Assembly: GCA_039183635.1 (NCBI GenBank)
Contig: JBCDBL010000181.1
Coordinates: 1 to 5,441, forward strand
Direction: 5' to 3'
Source: JBCDBL01 sp039183635
GTDB lineage: Bacteria > Pseudomonadota > Alphaproteobacteria > Caulobacterales > Parvularculaceae
DNA length: 5,441 bases
Shown: positions 1-5,300 of the stretch, piece after piece
Layout: each line of letters starts with the position of its first letter
How positions within the stretch are numbered: position 1 is the stretch's first letter
The notes under the pieces: model-generated
Told to the model about the DNA's origin: nothing
Databases searched by the model: none
The model's input: only the letters and a program-made list of their open reading frames with translations
Made by a program: the position numbers and the translations under genes

Positions 1-385
1 TCGCCATAGGGGTGACGCACATCAAAAATACGGCGCCCTTTTTCTTCCGCGGTTTGTCTCAAAACCTCAATATCTGCGAGCTTGTTGTGCAGACCAGCAG
101 CGAGATCCATGCCGAGGTTCAGCGCATCCTGCAGAACGCCGATCCATGCTTCGCTGACGACGCCGCCGCGATTGGCGACGCCGACCACAAGGGTCCGCGC
201 CCCTGCGTCATAGGCCTGCTCAACGGTCATTTCCCTCAGACCAAGATCTGCATTGCACCCCTCAAGGCTCAACTGCGCCACGCACGCATCCGCACGCCAA
301 TCAAGAACGCCGCGGCTGTTTTCGCCGCAAGATCATCCTTCGCGTCGCCCAGGAACAAAAGGTATGGTTTTTCGATGTGAAACAT
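1..385 (-). pseudogene. dgcN: dgcN-like D-glutamate N-acetyltransferase (DUF1611 family), 5' part, one frameshift
   Basis: This is the start of a DUF1611-family gene of the DgcN type. DgcN acetylates D-glutamate to N-acetyl-D-glutamate in the cytoplasm, and the partner epimerase DgcA then converts it to the L-form; this is known for the family in marine Proteobacteria. Translation starts at ATG 385-383, with an AAGAAGG Shine-Dalgarno five bases upstream (397-391). The first frame reads MFHIEKPYLLFLGDAKDDL and stops at TGA 271-269. The -1 frame continues from about position 314 to the window edge with WRADACVAQLSLEGC, AGARTLVVGVANRGGV and GLHNKL...RRIFDVRHPYG, all typical of this family. Restoring one C at about 314-316 (GCCGC to GCCCGC) rejoins them as KTARGVLDWRADACVAQL. 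So there is a single lesion, either a real recent pseudogene or a sequencing error. Roughly the first 127 residues of a protein of about 330 are present; dgcA would be expected beyond the left edge. Confidence 0.88.
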
Positions 386-390
386 AAAAG

Positions 391-397
391 CCTTCTT
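391..397 (-). promoter_or_regulatory. Ribosome binding site of the dgcN-like gene
   Basis: On the minus strand AAGAAGG lies five bases before the ATG at 385-383. It fixes the start codon and shows that the initiation region is intact despite the frameshift downstream. No convincing -35/-10 pair was found for this gene. Confidence 0.6.
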
Positions 398-717
398 ACT
401 GCATGCTCAGTTTTAGGTTCAAGGTTTGGCGTCCTGCAACGGCACAAGCTACTAAGCCGTTACATGAAAAGCAATTTCGGCGGACACGCGGGAAACAGAA
501 TTACACTGAAAGACCTTGCACCATCACGCATACCGTTATGGGCCTAAAGCACGTCTCATTTAATTGGATTCACACGGGCGTGCTCTCGACCACCCTTTGG
601 GCCACTTTATTAAGTGAGAATTATGCGCCTGCATGAGGAGATAGGGGCCTCCCCGAGGCTTGTCTGGTTCTGCGTGAACGGACGCGGCAACTTGCAGAGA
701 TACTAGATGCACACTCC

Positions 718-748
718 AACGCATGAGACCAGAAACGCATGAGACCAG
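718..748. repeat. 16-bp tandem direct duplication
   Basis: The unit AACGCATGAGACCAGA occurs at 718-733, and its first 15 bases are repeated immediately at 734-748. Two exact adjacent copies indicate a recent slippage or replication duplication. The first copy contains the TGA that ends the possible coding relic on the plus strand. The repeat lies about 35 bp beyond the stop codon of the amidohydrolase gene. Confidence 0.9.
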
Positions 749-783
749 CGATGTATAAAGAATTTTCGTGGCAATATTAAACC

Positions 784-2064
784 TTATTCGTCGCCCCCTT
801 TGTAAACGACTCCGTTCTTCATAACAAAGTCGATGGCCTCTAAAACGGATACATCTTCAAGAGGGTTTCTGTTGCGAACGGCTATAATGTCAGCTGCCTT
901 GCCTTGTTCGATGACGCCTGTCGTATTCTCCACGCCCAAATGTTCTGCGGCGATAATTGTTGCAGATCGTAACGCTTCCATTGGGGTTAAGCCCGCTTTT
1001 ACCATTAGCGAAAATTCTTGTGCATTCAAACCATGGGGCGGTGCGCCAGCATCAGAACCAAAAGCAATTTTGACACCGCCTTTGTGAGCGCGCGCAGTTG
1101 CAGCGATCATTCGCGATGTAAATTGCGACGCTTCGCTTCGGTAGGCTGGCGGCGCCATTGGGTTAGCGGCAAACCCTTCCACCACCTGTCCAGCCAAAAG
1201 AGTCGGCACCAACACCGCGCCGGTTTTTCGAAATAAACGCACGGATTCATTATTGATATAGGTGCCATGCTCGATAGAATGCACCTTCTGACGAAGGGCG
1301 AAATTTATGCTGTCTGTACCATGAGCATGTATGACAGTCTTGCGCCCCATGCTTTGCGCTGTTTCCACGATGGCGCGGAGCTCTTCAGCCGTGAAGCGAG
1401 CGGGAGGAGCTCCTATACTGAGAACGGAGTCACCGGTTACTTGGGATTTAATCACGTCCGCCCCCGCGATGATATGAGCACGCGTGACACGCCTGCATTC
1501 ATCTACGCCGCTACAGGAGATCATTGTTTCGCTCGCATTGGGGGAAATTATATCCCCAGATGCAAGTACACGTGGTCCGGGGACTTGCCCCTTTGCAATC
1601 GCGTCGCGCAATGCAAAAATGGCTTCGCTGCGGCCGCCGAGGTCTTGGACTGTTGTAAATCCAGCCATTAAAGTAGCGTGAGCATTCACAACCCCGTCTA
1701 ACGTTGCTTCGGAGTCGTTTTGGGTCAGAAATTTAAGTTGCGTATCCGGCCCAATACTAATCAAAAGGTGAACGTGGGCGTCGATCAGACCCGGGAGCAC
1801 TGTTGCGTCTTTAAGGTTGATTGTTTTTGACCCCTCGGGCGCTTTAATAAAGCCATCGGCAACATCTACGATCATACCGCCAGAAACAACGATTGTTTGA
1901 TCGGATTTGGCCTCTTGCGCCTTTACATCAATCAGCACGCCAGCATGAATGTATGTGGCGGGCGCCTGTTCGCTTGCCGCAGGTGACTTTACGCCAATAA
2001 GAACGACAAGTATTATGGTTAAGACTGTTTTTATTTGCGAAAGCACAAACTTATTCCTACTCAC
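784..2064 (-). CDS. Exported metal-dependent amidohydrolase (imidazolonepropionase/Xaa-dipeptidase-like)
   Basis: The product, up to 426 residues, is an amidohydrolase-superfamily enzyme predicted to act outside the cytoplasm. Residues 1-31 form a signal peptide: K-containing start, hydrophobic VLTIILVVLIGV, then a small-residue stretch near SPAAS. Metal-site motifs are complete: HxH at H97/H99 (GLIDAHVHL), the probable carboxylated lysine K206 (GADVIK), H246/H248 (VIHAHG), H266 (SIEHG) and D338 (FGSDAG), followed by HGLNAQEF. The C-terminal beta-sandwich end KAADIIAVRNRNPLED is typical. Close relatives hydrolyse C-terminal Xaa-Arg/Lys or Xaa-Pro dipeptides, or related amides; the substrate here cannot be read from sequence. 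The only cysteines, C184 and C190, could form a disulphide. The outermost start is GTG 2064-2062, directly after an in-frame TAA, with no good Shine-Dalgarno. GTG 2046-2044, with AGGA eight bases upstream and a shorter signal peptide, is a credible alternative. The gene has its own predicted promoter at 2164-2192. Confidence 0.95.
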   Translation of the reverse strand: MSRNKFVLSQIKTVLTIILVVLIGVKSPAASEQAPATYIHAGVLIDVKAQEAKSDQTIVVSGGMIVDVADGFIKAPEGSKTINLKDATVLPGLIDAHVHLLISIGPDTQLKFLTQNDSEATLDGVVNAHATLMAGFTTVQDLGGRSEAIFALRDAIAKGQVPGPRVLASGDIISPNASETMISCSGVDECRRVTRAHIIAGADVIKSQVTGDSVLSIGAPPARFTAEELRAIVETAQSMGRKTVIHAHGTDSINFALRQKVHSIEHGTYINNESVRLFRKTGAVLVPTLLAGQVVEGFAANPMAPPAYRSEASQFTSRMIAATARAHKGGVKIAFGSDAGAPPHGLNAQEFSLMVKAGLTPMEALRSATIIAAEHLGVENTTGVIEQGKAADIIAVRNRNPLEDVSVLEAIDFVMKNGVVYKGGDE

Positions 2065-2163
2065 TTATCTTTATACCGAAATTCTGCTCTGCACCATTTG
2101 GCGCGAAGGCGCTAGATCATTGATTTTAATAATTTTTTCTGTGCCCGCGCTTGTAAGCATTAA

Positions 2164-2192
2164 CATATACCCCCCCCTATGAGCTTTGCCAA
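2164..2192 (-). promoter_or_regulatory. Predicted sigma70-type promoter with a G8 tract in the spacer
   Basis: On the minus strand the -35 hexamer TTGGCA (2192-2187) and the -10 hexamer TATATG (2169-2164) are separated by exactly 17 bases (2186-2170). The last eight of those are an uninterrupted run of G (2177-2170). Transcription would begin near 2157, giving the amidohydrolase gene a leader of about 93 nt to GTG 2064. Homopolymer tracts placed like this are known phase-variation switches in other bacteria, for example Neisseria porA. That role here is inference. Confidence 0.5.
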
Positions 2193-2195
2193 AGC
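2183..2195. promoter_or_regulatory. Palindrome overlapping the -35 box, possible operator
   Basis: GCTTTG-C-CAAAGC is a perfect 6+6 inverted repeat around one central base. It covers the whole predicted -35 hexamer of the amidohydrolase promoter, so a dimeric repressor bound here would block RNA polymerase. No regulator is identified for it. Confidence 0.35.
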
Positions 2196-2341
2196 GGAGA
2201 ATAACGCCTCCATATGGGAATTGCTGCTTTTGTTTTGGCTCCAGGAGCGCATCAATTTAGCTGACATGATCACTAATATTCGGGTACAGAGTGAAATAAA
2301 ATGCATAACTTTCATTTTAGGTCAGAATAGATCTTAAACGC

Positions 2342-3346
2342 ATGTATTTTAGGAGCGCTATGATAGACGGCGTTGACGATTTTAGCAGTTTTTAAACTGT
2401 AGAATTTGAAGCTCCCAAGGCGGCCTTCAAGATGAACTTTGAAGAGGATGGAGAGCTTCGCGCTTCTATCGTTATATATAAAAACGACGATCACTATCCG
2501 GAACCCCCTCACGCCTCAGGCGGATTTTCCAGCCTTGCCGAATGCGCCTGTAAGGTGCGGCTATAACCGGGCCGTCACTATTAAGGCGATCGAAGACCAT
2601 GAACTTGCAATTGACCCCGGGAGGTCTCCGGCATATCACGGCCATACATACGGATATCCGGCCAGTGAAATTATGCGTTGTTAGACGGGTTTAAAATAAT
2701 AAGATATTTGTACGGAAAATTTTGAAACCTTTGATATAAATTATGAGCTTGGCTGGCGAGATCGGTTCGATGGCCGCACGTTGTATTTTGCACCGCCCCT
2801 CTTCCCAACACCTGATCAAATACATACGCTTGCCCCTGCCGTAGAGGCGATGGTCAAAGGGGACAACCGGCGACCCAAAATCGGCGGCCCGCTTTTTGTT
2901 TATTACGATCCGCCTCGCGGCGCATGGAGGCGTTTTGAAAATCCAGCGACCTTCTTCACGGCCGCAAAGGGGTTAGCCAAGTTGTACGCCATCCTCGCGG
3001 GTGGCGATGCACTGTGTATGACAAGCGTCTTATATCCGAGATGACGGTTGCGCGCATGCAGGAGAATTGCTGGCGCGAAACCGAACTCACCACCAGCGGC
3101 CGCCGCCGCTACGGTCTTGGCTTCATGCAGGATTTACCGTGCCTATCGCCCAGTGGAAAAGGGGAATTTGGGCATCCCGGGAACGGCGGCGCCATGGGTT
3201 TCGCCAATCCAAAACTGCGGCTTAGCTTTGCTTATGTGATGAACCGGGGCTTTATAGCGGGTAAAGGCATGGCGAAACACGGGCCCCGCGCAACCCGTTT
3301 GGAAACGAAAACCCTTGAAATCGCAAGTGAAATTGATCCATGCTAG
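2342..3346 (+). pseudogene. Decayed serine hydrolase, EstB/class C beta-lactamase-like family
   Basis: Joined across frames, this is a beta-lactamase-related esterase or peptidase. Segments in order: VDDFSSF-stop-TVEFEAPK (compare the family's LDDPVSKYLPEFxxPK), DGELRASIVIYK, TITIRNPLTPQADFP (family ITxRxLLTHxxGLP), the catalytic-tyrosine region AYHGHTYGYPASEIMR, RFDGRTLYFAPPLFPTP, PRGAWRRFENPATFF, GLAKLYAILAGGDAL, then YDKRLISEMTVARMQ, and the KTG-like box FGHPGNGGAMGFANP with SFAYVMNRG. Lesions: TAA at 2393-2395; one extra A in the run at 2480-2484; TAG at 2682-2684 and TAA TAA at 2697-2702; and an extra TG at 3013-3016. The N-terminal part with the nucleophile motif SxxK is not recognisable, so the left boundary is uncertain. 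The gene ends at TAG 3344-3346, overlapping the first ATG of the AraC-type regulator, which suggests a former operon. No active product can be made. Confidence 0.85.
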
Positions 3347-3354
3347 GCGACAGT

Positions 3355-4302
3355 ATGGAAACGCCCGATCAAATAACTCTAAGTGGAGCCTCAGACTACT
3401 GCGACACAGATCGTTTTGATGATATCAACGTTGAAGATGGCCTTATGCTGCGCATCCTTGATATTCAATTCGAAGAGGATACCGCCCTTGAGGCGCCGAT
3501 AGATACGGTGGGTCTATCGTGCATGCTGGATGGCCACTTTGAAGGGCAGGCTGATGTGTTGCCCGATCTAGTTGGCGACAGCAGTCAGTTGAGGGTATTC
3601 TTTTGGACAGGTCCGGAATCTGTTCATTTGTCATATCCCGCAGGGACGCATTTGCGAAGCGCGCAAATTCTGCTTTCTCTGGAATATGTCGAAAAGCGCC
3701 TCGGGATAGAATCTGGCGTTGTGCCTGATCTTTTGCTCTCTGCAATAAATTCCAAGGAAGGCGGATATTATACTGATCAGCGTCGATTGCAGCCTGCGCT
3801 TCGCGTTATTGCTGAGCAGATTATGGGGTGTACGCTGACCGGTCTCTTGCGTGAGACGTTTTATCATGGAAAGGCGTTAGAGTTGTTAGCCCTCGGTTTG
3901 GCTGATTTACAAACCGAGGAGCCAAGCAAGCAAGCGATGATGCTCAGCCTTTCGGACGTGGAGCGCGTCCGTGAAGCCCGTGACATTTTGTTGGCGGACC
4001 GCGTGTCCCCGCCGACTTTATCGCAATTATCGCGCATGGTTGGGCTGAATGAATTTAAGTTGAAGCAAGGATTCCGCTTTGTATTCAATACAACAGCTTT
4101 CGCATTGTTTAATATGGATCGCATGGAGGAGGCGAAACGACTCTTAGGAGAAGGGCGCATGAATGTCTCACAGGTTGCGTATAAAGTCGGATACGGCAGC
4201 AATGCTGCTTTTTCTCGCGCCTTTAGAAGATGTTATGGCTATCCGCCGAGCGCAATTTTGAGAAACAGCGCTGTTGAAACTAGCGCTGCTGATGATGAAT
4301 GA
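3355..4302 (+). CDS. AraC-family transcriptional regulator, PchR-like
   Basis: This is a 315-residue DNA-binding regulator. The N-terminal 200 residues are a poorly conserved sensory region; it includes the FFWTGPESVHLSYPAGTHLR stretch (83-101) typical of PchR-like proteins. The C-terminal AraC/XylS domain is intact. The first helix-turn-helix is near 219-245 (SPPTLSQLSRMVGLNEFKLK followed by QGFRFVF). The linker is RMEEAKRLL (256-264). The second is near 269-298, with MNVSQVAYKVGYGSNAAFSR then AFRRCYGYPPS. Known PchR-like proteins sense a ferric siderophore or other ligand and activate TonB-dependent receptor genes. The receptor starting at 5301 fits this, though the ligand is unknown. ATG 3355 is chosen because AGG (3345-3347) lies seven bases upstream. 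ATG 3340, five codons earlier, overlaps the stop of the dead hydrolase gene and could have been translationally coupled to it, but has no clear ribosome site. All regulatory residues appear intact, so the gene has outlived its upstream neighbour. Confidence 0.95.
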   Translation: METPDQITLSGASDYCDTDRFDDINVEDGLMLRILDIQFEEDTALEAPIDTVGLSCMLDGHFEGQADVLPDLVGDSSQLRVFFWTGPESVHLSYPAGTHLRSAQILLSLEYVEKRLGIESGVVPDLLLSAINSKEGGYYTDQRRLQPALRVIAEQIMGCTLTGLLRETFYHGKALELLALGLADLQTEEPSKQAMMLSLSDVERVREARDILLADRVSPPTLSQLSRMVGLNEFKLKQGFRFVFNTTAFALFNMDRMEEAKRLLGEGRMNVSQVAYKVGYGSNAAFSRAFRRCYGYPPSAILRNSAVETSAADDE

Positions 4303-4323
4303 GAAAGTTAAGCTCTGCTCTGC

Positions 4324-4342
4324 AAAAGCCGTTGGTTTTTTT
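4324..4342 (+). terminator. Probable intrinsic terminator after the AraC-type gene
   Basis: AAAAGCC (4324-4330), loop GTT, then GGTTTTT (4334-4340) forms a seven-pair stem with one G-U pair. The seven-base T-run at 4336-4342 is partly within the stem. It lies 21 bases after the regulator's stop codon. The stem is short and AT-rich, so termination may be weak. Confidence 0.4.
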
Positions 4343-4370
4343 CACTACGATAATACTGGACATCTTCAAT

Positions 4371-4392
4371 AACCGTATATCTTGACGGTTTT
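4371..4392 (+). terminator. Second terminator-like hairpin after the AraC-type gene
   Basis: AACCGT (4371-4376) pairs with ACGGTT (4385-4390) around an eight-base loop and is followed by two more T. It could back up the first hairpin 28 bases upstream. The T-tail is poor. Confidence 0.3.
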
Positions 4393-4427
4393 GAGTGCAG
4401 CGTCGCTTGTCCTGGGCTTCAGTGAGC

Positions 4428-4620
4428 GCCATGGATGCCTACGGGGAGCCCGTGAGGTTTCGCTTCTTCCCTTCGCGACCACCTCTTATTAAGAAGCATA
4501 CGGTGTTTTTCTTGTAAAAATGTTCCACTAAGGCGCGCCTTTGCTGATATGGGGCGACAAGGCGACTTATGGCTTCTTGCGATGGGTGTTTGAAACGGAG
4601 GCTACAGCGCGCCAGCCACA
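4428..4620 (+). pseudogene. Possible relic of an IS5-family transposase
   Basis: Two short stretches resemble the catalytic core of IS5-type DDE transposases. AMDAYGEPVRFRFFPSR, in the frame starting at 4428, resembles the family's VDAxGxPVRFxLTPGQ strand. PLLIWGDKATYGFLRWVF, in another frame at about 4535-4590, resembles the LIADKGYDADxLR motif. The roughly 30-residue distance between PVRF and GDK matches intact family members. The frames differ, stops intervene, and the N-terminus, the final Glu motif and terminal inverted repeats are not recognisable. If real, this is a small, old fragment. The similarity is short enough that chance is possible. Confidence 0.33.
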
Positions 4621-4680
4621 CCTCTTTTTTCTTTTCATCAACGTCTTAAAGCAGATGCACGCAGATTTGAGATAGTGCGA

Positions 4681-4697
4681 TATACATCAGTATACAT
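4681..4697. repeat. Short direct repeat TATACAT
   Basis: TATACAT occurs at 4681-4687 and 4691-4697, a 10-bp period in an AT-rich stretch just after the transposase-like relic. It may be chance or a minor protein-binding phase repeat. Confidence 0.3.
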
Positions 4698-4895
4698 TAT
4701 TAATAAGACATACAAACTGTTCTGCTAACACCTTAAATTAGCTATTCGATACGAATATTATTATTCAAAAGCGCCAGACAAAACCAATTAAAGCAACGAC
4801 ATCCAGATACATGATGAATTGATCTATGTTTAGACGAATATCAGACGCGCACATCTTTTAAGTGATCTCATAATATTCGTTATGCCGAAAACCTG

Positions 4896-4943
4896 CGCCT
4901 GGGCGGCAAGGCCATGATGCCCCCGTGGGCCCCGCGCCCGGCG
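4896..4943. other. Isolated GC-rich imperfect hairpin
   Basis: CGCC-T-GGGCG (4896-4905) pairs with CGCCCGGCG (4935-4943) in nine base pairs with a single bulged T. The loop (4906-4934) is also GC-rich. The flanks on both sides are AT-rich, so this 50-bp block stands out strongly. It could be a protein-binding element, an inserted repeat, or the end of a lost gene: the plus strand has an open frame ending at TGA 4947-4949. No T-run follows, so it is not a standard terminator. Confidence 0.35.
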
Positions 4944-5004
4944 AAGTGAGTTAACAGTTCAGTTTTATTGCGAATGCACAAACACTACAGCTTAAACTAG
5001 ATTA

Positions 5005-5133
5005 GGCACGGGAGAGAACCCACTTGGGTGGAATGGGTTAAGATTCCATCTCATACAGATTTCGCTGAAATGTAAGGATTTTAAGAATATTTAAGGTAAA
5101 GAGGCGGAGGTCAGTATGGGAATCCTCCGTTTT
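5005..5133 (+). ncRNA. Possible structured leader or small RNA ending in a hairpin
   Basis: Several small inverted repeats cluster here. AACCCA (5017-5022) can pair either with TGGGTT (5034-5039) or, as ACCC, with GGGT (5026-5029). The second choice frees GGAAT (5030-5034) to pair with ATTCC (5043-5047), so the two folds exclude each other. ATTTC/GAAAT (5059-5071) follows. The set ends with the stronger hairpin at 5105-5133. The layout resembles a leader RNA with alternative folds, or a small RNA with its own terminator, upstream of the receptor gene. No known riboswitch core was recognised and the promoter is unclear, so this is a weak call. Confidence 0.22.
5105..5133 (+). terminator. Intrinsic terminator-like hairpin upstream of the receptor gene
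   Basis: CGGAGG (5105-5110) pairs with CCTCCG (5124-5129), six pairs of which five are G-C, around a 13-base loop, and is followed directly by TTTT (5130-5133). It lies 168 bases before the receptor start, so it could end an upstream small transcript or act as an attenuator in a long leader. The T-run is short. Confidence 0.42.
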
Positions 5134-5252
5134 AGTAAAGTCTTTCGTTTGGAATTTTCTCAAAAAATGCGGTGACATGTAATGGGCCGAAGCGTGCTCG
5201 CAAAGTACTTCGCAATGCGCCGCTTCAGCTGAGTAAATATATCGAAGCTGAT

Positions 5253-5282
5253 GCTTTTATAGCAGAAAATATAGCTTTTATA
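5253..5282 (+). promoter_or_regulatory. 9-bp direct repeats 21 bp apart, possible AraC-type binding site
   Basis: GCTTTTATA occurs at 5253-5261 and again at 5274-5282, exactly 21 bp apart, or two helical turns on one face of the DNA. A partial GCTTTTA copy lies at 5303-5309, inside the start of the receptor gene. AraC/XylS proteins typically bind direct repeats with about 21-bp spacing, and an AraC-type regulator is encoded 1 kb upstream. The repeats end 18 bases before the receptor start codon, so they overlap or follow the promoter, and binding might repress or act on a promoter further upstream. Confidence 0.4.
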
Positions 5283-5286
5283 CCAA

Positions 5287-5295
5287 AAGGAGGGG
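5287..5295 (+). promoter_or_regulatory. Strong ribosome binding site of the receptor gene
   Basis: AAGGAGGGG is a near-perfect Shine-Dalgarno sequence, five bases before ATG 5301-5303. It fixes the receptor start and predicts efficient translation. Confidence 0.85.
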
Positions 5296-5300
5296 TAAAT

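Larger units (their letters stand above)
386..783. other. Gene-poor spacer with a possible coding relic
   Basis: No intact gene is supported here. One plus-strand frame is open from 403 to a TGA at 634-636 and again from 637 to a TGA at 724-726. Most of the first part (Arg-, Thr- and Lys-rich) does not look like a real protein. The last 24 codons (652-723) read like a genuine helical C-terminus, with the segment LRERTRQLAEILDAHSNA. This could be the eroded end of a regulator or another gene lying upstream of dgcN, but I cannot name a family and chance is possible. The stop of this relic falls inside the tandem duplication at 718-748. No clear terminator hairpin was found for the amidohydrolase gene, which ends at 784. 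Confidence 0.3.
4303..5300. other. Gene-poor 1-kb region between the regulator and the receptor
   Basis: No intact gene is supported. From left to right it contains two terminator-like hairpins, a possible IS5-family transposase relic (about 4428-4620), an AT-rich stretch at 4640-4890 in which I see nothing coding, a GC-rich hairpin at 4896-4943, a set of small hairpins at 5017-5071, a hairpin followed by TTTT at 5105-5133, and the receptor's upstream direct repeats. This mixture suggests an insertion site and an eroding spacer plus a long receptor leader. Confidence 0.6.

Noticed and set aside
260..320. Programmed ribosomal frameshift as the explanation for the two dgcN frames.
   Set aside because: No slippery heptamer or stimulatory structure is evident at the junction, and the family is not known to use frameshifting; a one-base deletion or sequencing error is simpler.
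2069..2080. TTTATACCGAAA resembles TTTATACCAAAA before the receptor, suggesting a shared operator.
   Set aside because: The match is short and AT-rich, in a different position and orientation relative to the genes; chance is likely.
2071..2166. Minus-strand small open frame (29-31 codons, starts at 2166 or 2160) just before the amidohydrolase, with a G-run in Shine-Dalgarno position.
   Set aside because: The predicted promoter puts the transcript start near 2157, so both start codons would lie outside the mRNA; the peptide shows no recognisable family.
2179..2337. Plus-strand 52-codon open frame beginning ATGAGCTTTGCC.
   Set aside because: It has no ribosome site, starts next to the C-run of the opposing promoter, and its product resembles nothing known; at most it could include eroded N-terminal hydrolase sequence.
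2312..2512. Minus-strand 66-codon open frame.
   Set aside because: It is antisense to the hydrolase pseudogene, whose plus-strand frames carry the recognisable family motifs.
4439..4621. Minus-strand 60-codon open frame rich in Arg and Lys.
   Set aside because: There is no ribosome site or recognisable domain, and it lies antisense to the transposase-like relic.
4748..4768. AT-rich GATACGAATATTATTATTC as a Fur box upstream of the receptor.
   Set aside because: It matches the Fur consensus poorly and lies more than 500 bp from the receptor start.
4990..5300. Cobalamin, glycine or TPP riboswitch upstream of the receptor.
   Set aside because: GGGAGAGA and nearby pieces superficially resemble riboswitch elements, but the conserved cores (B12 box, the GCCGAAGG-type glycine core, the TPP CUGAGA core) are absent.
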